The position numbers and the translations under genes are program-made. Below are positions 1 to 7,836 of a stretch of 64,000 bases of DNA, piece after piece; within the stretch, counting starts at the first letter, position 1, and the number at the start of each line of letters is the position of its first letter. The notes below the pieces were generated by a model. That model was not told where the DNA came from. It searched no databases and saw only the letters and a program-made list of their open reading frames with translations. This DNA comes from Sapientia aquatica (GTDB lineage Bacteria > Pseudomonadota > Gammaproteobacteria > Burkholderiales > Burkholderiaceae_D), in contig NZ_SMYL01000002.1 in NCBI RefSeq assembly GCF_004358105.1, forward strand, positions 775,784 through 839,783, read 5' to 3'.

Positions 1-90
1 AACAACGTGCGCCATTTAGTCGCAATGCGCTTGGTGGATTTGTCGCATTTATTGGGCGAGTTGGAGACGCGGAGTCGGAATTTTTCGTAA
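1..90 (+). CDS. 3' end of an unidentified gene (partial)
   Basis: Frame 1 is open from the first base of the window to a TAA at 88-90 and reads as 29 residues ending in LETRSRNFS. The amphipathic, Leu/Val-rich sequence looks like the C-terminal helix of a protein that starts left of the window. There is too little sequence to assign a family. An open run of this length could occur by chance, so the call is weak. The bases from 91 to 227 hold no other gene that I can support. Confidence 0.3.
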   Translation, partial: NNVRHLVAMRLVDLSHLLGELETRSRNFS

Positions 91-227
91 GGCCAAGGAG
101 TGCGCGCAATGCTAATTGTAGATAACACCAAAGCCAATCTTAGCCTGGCGGCATAATCCGCTCGGCGCGTTTCTTTTTAGGGACAACAATCGCCTTCATT
201 CCATTCGCGACTGCAGCTAACAATAAA

Positions 228-257
228 AAAATGGGCAACTCGCAAGTCGCCCATTTT
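228..257 (-). terminator. Rho-independent terminator of the small exported-protein gene
   Basis: AAAATGGGC at 228-236 pairs with GCCCATTTT at 249-257, with a short inner ACT/AGT helix. On the minus strand the stem runs into a T tract (the A run at 225-231). It lies about 20 bases after the stop codon of the leftward gene at 278-658. Confidence 0.75.
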
Positions 258-277
258 GCTCATGTTTGCACCGCGCA

Positions 278-658
278 TTATTTGCCCGTTGCAATGCCTG
301 CCTTGTTAGATTGAATATCCGCGCTGCGTTGAGCATTTACCGCATTTTCTTGTTGGTTCAACTGTTTCTGCTCACTCTTGGTGATGCGTCCGCCACCCGC
401 TGCTGCGTCGGCGCGTTCTTCGCGGCGAATACTGTTATCTTCTTTGTTCAACTGATGCGCTTGCGCTTGGGTCAAACTGCCATTTTTGGCGTCTTTCGCA
501 TTAGTTGCTTTTTGATGCTTTTCACGTTGAATGACTTCAGCGCGACGTGGATGATCTTTGGCAAAATCCGTATCCCGTGCATACGATGATTGAATGGATA
601 ATGCGGCCAGACCAGTTAAGATTGCGATCGAAGCGAGTTTGCGTGACATTGTAAACAT
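278..658 (-). CDS. Small exported protein with two related segments, function unknown
   Basis: The 126-residue product starts with a Sec signal peptide (basic MSRK, then a hydrophobic stretch, likely cleaved after SSYA near residue 27). The mature part is very hydrophilic, rich in Lys, Gln, Asn and Ala. It contains two similar segments: GSLTQAQAHQLNKEDN (about 60-75) and GRITKSEQKQLNQQEN (about 90-105). Each reads as a short helix-forming unit with the pattern G-x-(L/I)-T...QLN..(E/D)N. The ATG at 658 has an AGGAG ribosome site six bases upstream, which decides the start. A terminator follows, so the gene is probably monocistronic. Similar small periplasmic proteins occur in Burkholderiales, but I know no function. 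Confidence 0.8.
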   Translation of the reverse strand: MFTMSRKLASIAILTGLAALSIQSSYARDTDFAKDHPRRAEVIQREKHQKATNAKDAKNGSLTQAQAHQLNKEDNSIRREERADAAAGGGRITKSEQKQLNQQENAVNAQRSADIQSNKAGIATGK

Positions 659-767
659 GGTGTTCTCCTAAATAATGATGGGGTGTTTGAGTTGTACGGA
701 GCGGTTAATTTATGCAGCTCTGTGCGACTAATAACGCGACGTTCTTTAAATTGGATTACAGCGATTT

Positions 768-902
768 ATGCACAAAATCGTTTATCTGGTTACCAAATGT
801 ATCGAATCGATTGCCAGTGACGACAGCAATAAAGTTGTCTTGGACGGAAAAATAGCTCAAGATAGCGCCGCTAAGTTGAGTAAAACGGCAGTAATAAAAT
901 AG
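768..902 (+). CDS. Possible 44-residue small ORF
   Basis: An ATG at 768 opens a 44-codon frame ending in TAG at 900-902, in the gap between two divergent genes. The product would begin MHKIVYLVTKCIES and be mostly hydrophilic afterwards (Asp, Ser and Lys rich). No convincing ribosome site precedes it, and it lies just in front of the desaturase gene, so it could equally be untranslated leader. Low confidence. Confidence 0.2.
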   Translation: MHKIVYLVTKCIESIASDDSNKVVLDGKIAQDSAAKLSKTAVIK

Positions 903-948
903 TAAAATTTAATTAAAAAAATAACGATGTAGGTTCAGGGAGATTGTT

Positions 949-1995
949 TTGACTAGCGCTAATAATTCCGCACACGCACAAGCCGCCAACCAGCCCGCTG
1001 GCGGTGCATCATGGGACGCCATCCCGCGTGACAATTTAAAGCCGTTTTTAGAAAAGCACACATTGACCGCCTTACGCATATTGGCGGTCAATTGGATCTT
1101 GGTCGCGTTCAGCTTTGCTATCGTGATCTTCCAACCTGCTTGGTACACGATTATTGTTGCGATGATTATTCTGGGTGGTCGGCAACTCGGTTTAGGCATC
1201 TTGACGCACGAATGCGCGCATCGCTCGTTTGTCGCGTCACGTCCCTTGGGCGAGTGGTTAGGCAATTGGTTGTGCGGCGCGCCGGTCATGGTGGATTTAG
1301 AAATATATCGTCAATATCACATGACGCATCACGTTAAGACCGGCACCGCCGACGATCCTGATCTGGTTAATTACCGCCATTATCCGGTTTCCACTTCATC
1401 GCTGTTACGCAAATTTGCGCGTGATTTAGTTGGTATTACTGGTTTGCGTTCGTTGGTGGCGTTGGCCTTTTTGTATGGACAAAAGCCGTCAGAAAAGTCG
1501 ATTGCAGGCTACAGCTACAAACCGGTTTCAAGCACTGATTCAACTACTGCACCTGCAATGCGGATAGCTCCGTTGCGCCTGCTTTGGAATCTGCGTCGCA
1601 GCGTCATCGCTAATGCTGGCCTGTTTGCCGTCTTCGTTTGCTTGAATCATCCCCTGGTTTATTTGTTGTGGCCTGCCTCGTGGATGACGACTTATATGGT
1701 GTTTACCCGCATACGCAATGCAGCTGAGCACGGCGCACTTGCAGGCACTAGTTCTAACGATGTTTGGGGTAATACGCGCACCGTCGAGGCGAATTGGTTT
1801 GAGCGCTTAACCGTAGCACCCAATTATGTGAACTACCATTTTGAACATCATTTGGCCCCAACCGTGCCATCCTACAATCTGCCTAAATTGCACCAATGGA
1901 TGATCGAGCAGGGCGCTTTTCAACGCGCACCCTTGGAGCTTGGCTACGGTCAAATTTTGCGCCGTTTAGTGGGGCAAACGAAACCTGGTGTCTGA
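949..1995 (+). CDS. Membrane fatty acid desaturase family protein
   Basis: A 348-residue integral membrane di-iron protein. The three histidine boxes of the family are present: HECAH (87-91), HMTHH (124-128) and HFEHH (297-301). Hydrophobic stretches lie at about 43-75 and 215-245. The family introduces double bonds (or hydroxyl groups) into acyl chains in the inner membrane, using oxygen and electrons from a ferredoxin or similar donor; the exact substrate cannot be read here. The start appears to be TTG at 949, because AGGGAG lies at 937-942 and no in-frame ATG fits the N-terminus. The first 25 residues are Ala/Asn rich and probably cytoplasmic. The next gene starts 42 bases downstream and may be cotranscribed. 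Confidence 0.85.
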   Translation: MTSANNSAHAQAANQPAGGASWDAIPRDNLKPFLEKHTLTALRILAVNWILVAFSFAIVIFQPAWYTIIVAMIILGGRQLGLGILTHECAHRSFVASRPLGEWLGNWLCGAPVMVDLEIYRQYHMTHHVKTGTADDPDLVNYRHYPVSTSSLLRKFARDLVGITGLRSLVALAFLYGQKPSEKSIAGYSYKPVSSTDSTTAPAMRIAPLRLLWNLRRSVIANAGLFAVFVCLNHPLVYLLWPASWMTTYMVFTRIRNAAEHGALAGTSSNDVWGNTRTVEANWFERLTVAPNYVNYHFEHHLAPTVPSYNLPKLHQWMIEQGAFQRAPLELGYGQILRRLVGQTKPGV

Positions 1996-2036
1996 CAGGC
2001 GGACATTTTCTGCAATCAAATTAGTTTTTAAAAGCG

Positions 2037-2540
2037 ATGAGCCATTCAACAATTCTTACCTCTCTGTTCAACTACAAGGCGTGGGCCAATCAAGAAATTT
2101 TCGCCACTGTCAAAAAGCTGAAGCCTGATGAACACAAACAGGAGTTACACGCGGCGATTCGTATCTTGAATCATATCTATGTTGTCGATCGGATCTTTCA
2201 GGCTAATTTGCAAGGTCTAAAACATTCATTCACCGCGACTAATACGCCAGAGACGCCGAGCTTGGAAGCGCTTCTTGCTGCCGTAGTCGAAACCGATAAT
2301 TGGTATGTCGCCTATGTCGCACAACTGGGCAGAGATGAGTTGGAAGAAGTGGTGAGATTCAATTTTGTGGATGGCGACAAAGGGCAAATGTCGCGTGAAG
2401 AAATGCTCATGCACGTCGTCACGCACGGCGGCTATCATCGTGGTGCGGTGGGACGAATTTTGGCGCAACTCTCGATTGCTCCACCTAGGGATATTTTTAC
2501 CAAATATCTACATGAATCCGAACCGGCTAGACGCACTTGA
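2037..2540 (+). CDS. DinB/YfiT-like four-helix protein
   Basis: 167 residues that match the DinB superfamily: the N-terminal LFNYKAWANQEIF helix is typical, and the metal-binding histidine triad can be placed at His46 (ILNHIY), His130 and His134 (HVVTHGGYHRG). Members bind a divalent metal in a four-helix bundle, and some act as thiol-dependent S-transferases; most are uncharacterised. Cytoplasmic, with no signal peptide. It lies 41 bases after the desaturase gene on the same strand and converges with the GGDEF gene. The name DinB does not imply the DNA polymerase. Confidence 0.85.
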   Translation: MSHSTILTSLFNYKAWANQEIFATVKKLKPDEHKQELHAAIRILNHIYVVDRIFQANLQGLKHSFTATNTPETPSLEALLAAVVETDNWYVAYVAQLGRDELEEVVRFNFVDGDKGQMSREEMLMHVVTHGGYHRGAVGRILAQLSIAPPRDIFTKYLHESEPARRT

Positions 2541-2631
2541 AGTGGTGGAGGCGCGCCGAGTTTATTTTTTGCGTCGCAGATAGATTTCTTTATCTGTACT
2601 CTGAGTAAGCCGCCCAAGCCCGAAGGCGCTG

Positions 2632-3618
2632 TTATCTAATTTTAGACTTATACAATTCATCATCTGCTTTGTGCAGCAGCACTTCGCTCGATGAGTCGTT
2701 CTCTGCCGCGGTGGCAACGCCATAACTAATGCCAACTTGGACTAACTCACCGGTGGAGAGTTGGATGGGTTGTTCAAGTGATTTGGCAAAGCGCACGGCG
2801 ATAATTTGGGCTGTTTTAGGATCGCAATTACGCGCTACTACGCCAAATTCATCGCCACCCAAACGCGCTAATAAATCACCCGAGCGTAGTTGCTTGGATA
2901 ACCTGCCAGCCACGATGCGCAGCACTTGGTCACCGGCGTTATGACCGTAATTATCATTGACGGTTTTGAAGCCGTTTAAGTCCATTGCGATAATGCTGTA
3001 GGGCACGCCGGTTCGGCTGAAGTTACACATTTCCGTCGCGTTAGCTTGGTCGAAATGGGCGCGGTTGCCGATGCCGGTTAGGTAGTCGGTCAGTGCCAAG
3101 CGACGCAGTTCAATTGCACGTTTGCGTGCATTCATGGCTAGCATCGTGAGCGAAGCAAAGTCAGCCAGCGTGTGGGTTTGGCTGTCATTAAAGGTACGAG
3201 GGGCGGCATCAATAATGGCGATTGTGCCCAATGCCATGCCGTTTGAATCCAGCAAAGGCGCGCCGGCATAAAACCGCAAATGCGGTGCTTGTGACACCAA
3301 TGGATTGCGCGCAAAACGAATATCACTGCTTAAATCATTCACAATCAGCGGCGCATCGGGCGTATTGATGGTGTGGGCGCAAAAAGCGATCTTGCGATCT
3401 AGCTGCGGGATGTCTAAGCCAATGCGTGACTTAAACCAAAGGCGGTCGCTGTCCATCATTGCTACAACCGCAATCGGCGTATTGAAGGTGTGCGTCGCAA
3501 TCCGCGTTAATGCATCAAATTCCAGTTCGGGATCGGAATCCAATATTTCGTAAGAGCGCAACGCATCGAGACGTTGATCTTCGTTTTGCGGAAGAGGGCA
3601 TGCCAATGTTGAGCTCAT
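2632..3618 (-). CDS. GAF-GGDEF diguanylate cyclase
   Basis: A 328-residue cytoplasmic signalling enzyme. A GAF domain (about 25-160) precedes a GGDEF domain (about 170-328) with an intact RLGGDEF active loop, so it should make cyclic di-GMP from two GTP. An RSGD inhibitory site sits exactly five residues before GGDEF, so product feedback is expected. There is no membrane segment, so the GAF domain probably senses a small cytoplasmic ligand. The start is placed at the ATG at 3618 (MSSTLACP) because GGAG lies 7 bases upstream; the in-frame upstream start at 3648 lacks such a site. It converges with the DinB-like gene. Confidence 0.9.
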   Translation of the reverse strand: MSSTLACPLPQNEDQRLDALRSYEILDSDPELEFDALTRIATHTFNTPIAVVAMMDSDRLWFKSRIGLDIPQLDRKIAFCAHTINTPDAPLIVNDLSSDIRFARNPLVSQAPHLRFYAGAPLLDSNGMALGTIAIIDAAPRTFNDSQTHTLADFASLTMLAMNARKRAIELRRLALTDYLTGIGNRAHFDQANATEMCNFSRTGVPYSIIAMDLNGFKTVNDNYGHNAGDQVLRIVAGRLSKQLRSGDLLARLGGDEFGVVARNCDPKTAQIIAVRFAKSLEQPIQLSTGELVQVGISYGVATAAENDSSSEVLLHKADDELYKSKIR

Positions 3619-3679
3619 GGTTGTTCTCCAATCGAGTGCCGTGTCCAAATTTAGTCAGGCACTCGTCTTTCTGGTCGAG

Positions 3680-4732
3680 TTAAAACCCTAACGCAATTGC
3701 AATTAAGCCAGTGATAATTCCAATACCAATTACCGCCGCGGTGATTAACGCTAACAATGTCGGTTTAAACGAGCGCGCCACCATCGCCACTGACGGCAAA
3801 CTAATCGGCGGCAATGTCATCAACAACGCGCCTGCAGGCCCGACGCCTAAGCCTAGTGCCAACATTGCTTGGATAATCGGTACTTCGCCAGCAGTTGGGA
3901 TCACAAACAATGCGCCAGCCAAAGCAAAACTGATAATCCAGAAAATGCTATTACCGATTTCTGGGCCAATGTGTGGGAATAAAAACGCCCGCGCTGCGCC
4001 AAGCAACAGAATCAACACGATGTATTCTGGGATTAGCTTGATTGCCATTTTTCCAAATATTTTCAACCACCGCACGAACATGTTTTCGTTCGAGTTGGCT
4101 TCGCTTAATTGGTCAATTTGGATTTTTGCAGACTGAGCTTCTTCCGGTGTAATCAATTTGTTCGCCAGAAAACCCAAGCCAAACACCAGTATTAATCCCA
4201 TCACCAAACGTAATACAGTCCAGTTCCATCCTAGTACAAATCCCATAAATACCAAGGTAGCAGGGTTTAACACGGTGTTGCCTAACCAGAATGAAATCGC
4301 CGCACCCGGGGATGCTTTTTGTGTGCGCAAACCAGCCACAACCGGCGCCGCGCAGCAAGTGCACATCATGGTCGGAATACCCATCAAGCCGCCAGCGGCG
4401 ACGCTACCAAAACCGGTTCCACCCAAAGCCTTGGCAACCCAGTTTGCGGGCAGCAAGGCTTGCACGCCCGAGCCTAGCAGCAAGCCTAAAACCATCGCTT
4501 GCCAGATCGCTTTGCCGTAGGCGAATGCATAAGCTAACGCGGCGTCCAGCGAAGCAGGCGGCGGGCTGGCATCTTTGCCCATCAAAATTGAATTGCCGAT
4601 GGCGTGATTGGCCGCAGCCAAGAAAGCCTTGTGGTAATAGGGCGACCATTTCACGTAAAACAAGCCAGCAATCAAAATCAGCGCGAAGGTGATCAGACCT
4701 AATTTGTTGCGTTGTGCGGGTGTGGAAGTCAT
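3680..4732 (-). CDS. ArsP/DUF318-type permease
   Basis: 350 residues with about eight to ten hydrophobic helices. The motif MCTCCAAPVVAGLR near residue 125 and the following NTVLNPATLVFMGF match the ArsP_1 (DUF318) permease family. Characterised ArsP proteins export trivalent organoarsenicals and use conserved cysteines of this kind; many homologues have no known substrate. No arsR or other ars gene is nearby, so the substrate here is open. A hydrophilic loop (about 196-215) divides two halves that may be duplicated. The ribosome site is weak. The gene is 61 bases upstream of the GGDEF gene on the same strand. Confidence 0.8.
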   Translation of the reverse strand: MTSTPAQRNKLGLITFALILIAGLFYVKWSPYYHKAFLAAANHAIGNSILMGKDASPPPASLDAALAYAFAYGKAIWQAMVLGLLLGSGVQALLPANWVAKALGGTGFGSVAAGGLMGIPTMMCTCCAAPVVAGLRTQKASPGAAISFWLGNTVLNPATLVFMGFVLGWNWTVLRLVMGLILVFGLGFLANKLITPEEAQSAKIQIDQLSEANSNENMFVRWLKIFGKMAIKLIPEYIVLILLLGAARAFLFPHIGPEIGNSIFWIISFALAGALFVIPTAGEVPIIQAMLALGLGVGPAGALLMTLPPISLPSVAMVARSFKPTLLALITAAVIGIGIITGLIAIALGF

Positions 4733-4818
4733 TTTCAGTTGAGTTAGTTAGACGTTTAAATAGCACGTTGAGTGCTTGCTTACAAAGCTATGAGCAAGAT
4801 ACACCTTGTACAAAAATA

Positions 4819-4861
4819 AGAAAGCGCAGAATGCGGGGCAGGGCCCGTTATCTGGCTTTCT
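4819..4861 (-). terminator. Terminator of the pirin gene
   Basis: AGAAAGC (4819-4825) pairs with GCTTTCT (4855-4861), extended by CAGA/TCTG around a GC-rich loop. On the minus strand the stem is followed by TATTTTTG. It lies about 40 bases past the pirin stop codon. Confidence 0.6.
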
Positions 4862-4901
4862 GTTTTGTTTATTGTTGGTCAAATTACCTGACTTGATGTC
4901 A

Positions 4902-5606
4902 TTAAACCAATGCTAGGTCAAAGACCAAGACTTCGGCATCGCTACCATTAGCAATAGTGATCTGGGTTTCGTCTTCGATTAGCAATGCATCGCCAGCGTG
5001 CAGCGTAGTGTGGTTAACATCGAGTTGACCGCGGATTAAATGCACGTAAGCCTTGCGCGCTAGGCCAAGAGTTAAATGAGCCGCTTGGCCAGCGTTGAAT
5101 ACGCCCGCGTACAGCGAAGCATCGGCATAGATTTTTACCGCGCCTTCGTTGGGATTGTTGGAGGCGATTAAGGTTAGTTGTCCATCTTTGGCTGCCGCAG
5201 CAATAGCTTTTTGCTCGTAGCTTGGTGCAATTTCAGCCACATTGGGCATAATCCAAATCTGCAAAAAATGCGTTTCTTTGCCTTCGGCATGATTGAATTC
5301 ACTGTGCGTTACGCCCGATCCTGCGCTCATGCGTTGTACGTCGCCCGGTGGAATACCTTTGACGTTGCCCATGCTATCTTTGTGCGCCAATTCGCCGGAC
5401 AGCACATAGCTAATGATTTCCATATTGCGGTGGCTGTGGGTACCAAAGCCCATTCCGGGTGCGATGCGGTCTTCGTTGATGACTCGCAAATTACCCCAAC
5501 CCATGTGCTGTGGATCGTAATAACCCGCGAAGGAAAACGAATGGAAGCTTTTCAACCAGCCATGATCGGCATAGCCGCGATCTTGCGATTTTCTTAAAGT
5601 AATCAT
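4902..5606 (-). CDS. Pirin family bicupin protein (YhhW-like)
   Basis: 234 residues, the usual size for bacterial YhhW-type pirins. The N-terminal cupin carries the metal-binding pattern GTHSHRNMEIISYV, with the further His/Glu ligands in SEFNHAEGKETHFLQIW. The C-terminal half is a second, degenerate cupin. E. coli YhhW has quercetin 2,3-dioxygenase activity in vitro; the physiological role is mostly unknown. Cytoplasmic. It starts MITLRKSQDRGYADHG, the standard beginning of the family. It stands alone with its own terminator. Confidence 0.9.
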   Translation of the reverse strand: MITLRKSQDRGYADHGWLKSFHSFSFAGYYDPQHMGWGNLRVINEDRIAPGMGFGTHSHRNMEIISYVLSGELAHKDSMGNVKGIPPGDVQRMSAGSGVTHSEFNHAEGKETHFLQIWIMPNVAEIAPSYEQKAIAAAAKDGQLTLIASNNPNEGAVKIYADASLYAGVFNAGQAAHLTLGLARKAYVHLIRGQLDVNHTTLHAGDALLIEDETQITIANGSDAEVLVFDLALV

Positions 5607-5714
5607 AATTAATTGGGCTAAATGTAGATGGACAAAGGACTTTTACCAGTTTGTTGAAATACTGTTAAAAGTCCTTTTGCTCTTCAATAAAAACCGAAGC
5701 CTACACCATTTTTT

Positions 5715-7625
5715 CTAACCGTGAAGCAACTCATTGACGGCGCGGTGCGCTTGGTCGATGGCCGAATCCATATACGCTTGTCCACCCGAATCCGAATTGG
5801 CAATGGCAATGGCGCCAAAGCGGCCACGCGCAATGACAAACGGCTCTTGGCCTTTAGCCGAAGGAGGGCCCAACATCGGATCGTATTCGTAAGCGTAACC
5901 ATGCGGCCAGCGGTTGACTGTCATGGCCAAAATATCGGTGCTGGAATTAAATCCGGCGGAACCCAACATGCCATCGAGTTGTTTACGGATTTCTTGCTGA
6001 TAGGTTTCGAGTGAGGTCGCCAACATTTTGGCGCGACCAATACGTAATTGATCGGTACCGTTTTGGCCGGGCGCGCAGGGTGTATGCACCATGTGCAAAA
6101 TGATGGGCTGATCGGACGATTGCGGCGTGTGGTAGCTGCCGATTGAGAGCCATTCATTGAGCCACACATCCGAGAAAAAAGCCGCTGGCGAATGAATCCG
6201 AGCGACACCGAGTTTCTCAAATGCTTTCCAGTTTTTAAGCGCGACACTGGCGTAAATCAGCGGTGCTTTGACCAAGGATTGCAGAGCGGCTTTTTGTGGC
6301 TCTGGTAATTCTGGGCAAAGATACGGAATTACCATATTCCAGCACGCCAAGATGCATTGCGTTCCCTGAACAGCGTAGCCTTGACCGTGCGAGATGTATT
6401 CAATCCTAACCGCATTTTTTTTGTCCTCGCTCACGGTGTTTTGGGCGCTTACCACGATGGAATTGAGGCGAATCTGGGTCGGATTGTCGGGCTTGTCGAG
6501 CAAGCTGTAATCAACTTTGGAGGTAATTAAATCGTCGATATTGTGACCCGGCACGGCGGCAGGAATCAGTGCTCTGACCAAGGAACGCGCCACCGTCGCG
6601 CCACCGTCCGGCAAATGCACATCGACCGATCCGCCTGTATCGGCAAAGCCTGCGCAGGTTGGGCCCATGCGTGGAATTGAGCCGGCGGGCAGTTTTAAAC
6701 CTTGGAAGCCTGGCAAACCTAAGCCCCAGCAATCTAATGCGGTAACCGCGTCGATGCCGATGCAGAATTCGCCGTGCGTGCGCTGTTGGTAAAACTTCAC
6801 TGCATCAGGATCGGCTTTAACCACATTTTTGAGGTAATCCAAATACGACATGCTGCTCAGCAGTTCTTTTTTCTTGCTGCCGCTAATTTTGGGGAAGTAG
6901 TCTATCTGTGCTTCTTCAATGCGCTCGATGTCAGCGCGGGCTTGTGGGCTTAAGGGGGCATCTTTTAACGCTTGTTTCCACTTGGTTTTAGCCGTTTTGC
7001 GAATGATGGCATTGCTGCCGTAGGCGTCGGCGTCGAGATAGACACCGTTGCTTAAGCCGTGCTTTTCATAAAATTGGCGATTTTGAATACGGGTGACTAA
7101 ATTGTGTGAATTGATTCCTACTGATAGCAACAACGATTCCGCCACTTTGCTGTATGGACGCGGGCTTTGGATACTGAGCGTGCCGCCGTTCATTAAATGC
7201 ATCTGGCCGTTGAAATGGAATTCATTGCGCTTGGCATGTCCACCAAAATCATCGTGATTATCGAGCACCAAAATTTTTGCATTAGGGCGCTGCTGGCGAT
7301 ACATCCACGCCGCCGATAATCCGCTAATGCCCGCGCCAACAATGACCAAATCGTAATGTTGACCAGTTTCTTGAATGGGAACAGCTTGCAGTCCATCGCG
7401 CAGCGCATGAGCTGGCTCAAATGCGCCGACGTGGGTTCCGCGCAGTCCAGTGCGCGTTGGTGGGTAGTAGTCGGCAGCGCTGGGGTCGGTGGAAGTATTG
7501 GGCGCAGGCATATCGGCAGCTTGCTGTGCGCTGGCGTTATTGGCCAATAAATTAGGCGCCGTGATTGCTAGCGCCATACTTTGTAAAACATCACGTCGTG
7601 TAATACCGTTATTTTTCTTTGCCAT
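5715..7625 (-). CDS. Tat-exported FAD-dependent oxidoreductase, spermidine dehydrogenase-like
   Basis: 636 residues. The N-terminus has a twin-arginine signal (TRRDVLQ at 9-15, then a hydrophobic stretch ending at ASA), so the folded flavoprotein goes to the periplasm. An FAD Rossmann motif GAGISG lies at 97-102, followed by DNHDDFGGHAKRNEF. The overall length and the FGGHAKRNEF element resemble the SpdH-type spermidine dehydrogenase family of Pseudomonas, which oxidises polyamines; this assignment is by recall and uncertain. The C-terminal RFGAIAIANSDSGGQAYMD resembles the FAD-binding end of amine oxidases. It is transcribed divergently from the exported hydrolase at 7837, about 210 bases away. 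Confidence 0.7.
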   Translation of the reverse strand: MAKKNNGITRRDVLQSMALAITAPNLLANNASAQQAADMPAPNTSTDPSAADYYPPTRTGLRGTHVGAFEPAHALRDGLQAVPIQETGQHYDLVIVGAGISGLSAAWMYRQQRPNAKILVLDNHDDFGGHAKRNEFHFNGQMHLMNGGTLSIQSPRPYSKVAESLLLSVGINSHNLVTRIQNRQFYEKHGLSNGVYLDADAYGSNAIIRKTAKTKWKQALKDAPLSPQARADIERIEEAQIDYFPKISGSKKKELLSSMSYLDYLKNVVKADPDAVKFYQQRTHGEFCIGIDAVTALDCWGLGLPGFQGLKLPAGSIPRMGPTCAGFADTGGSVDVHLPDGGATVARSLVRALIPAAVPGHNIDDLITSKVDYSLLDKPDNPTQIRLNSIVVSAQNTVSEDKKNAVRIEYISHGQGYAVQGTQCILACWNMVIPYLCPELPEPQKAALQSLVKAPLIYASVALKNWKAFEKLGVARIHSPAAFFSDVWLNEWLSIGSYHTPQSSDQPIILHMVHTPCAPGQNGTDQLRIGRAKMLATSLETYQQEIRKQLDGMLGSAGFNSSTDILAMTVNRWPHGYAYEYDPMLGPPSAKGQEPFVIARGRFGAIAIANSDSGGQAYMDSAIDQAHRAVNELLHG

Positions 7626-7836
7626 ACCTCAGCTCCCCGTTGGATATTTTTTATGTGATTGAACCGCTCAGATTAAAACTGCTGCCTTTTTATTTCTATA
7701 AAGAACTATTTTAAATGCGAATTGTGAACTTTGTCCTTGAAATTCGTATTGCTGGGAAAATTGTTCTGTGACAACATATGAAACTGCTTTTAGCCACCCA
7801 TCCTAGACACACCCTCTGCTGTTGAAAAGGAATCCA

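Noticed and set aside
266..589. 107-codon hydrophobic ORF on the plus strand
   Set aside because: Antisense to the small exported protein, which has a signal peptide, ribosome site and terminator.
3711..4136. 141-codon ORF on the plus strand
   Set aside because: Antisense to the ArsP-like permease; rich in Ile, Asn and Pro without motif.
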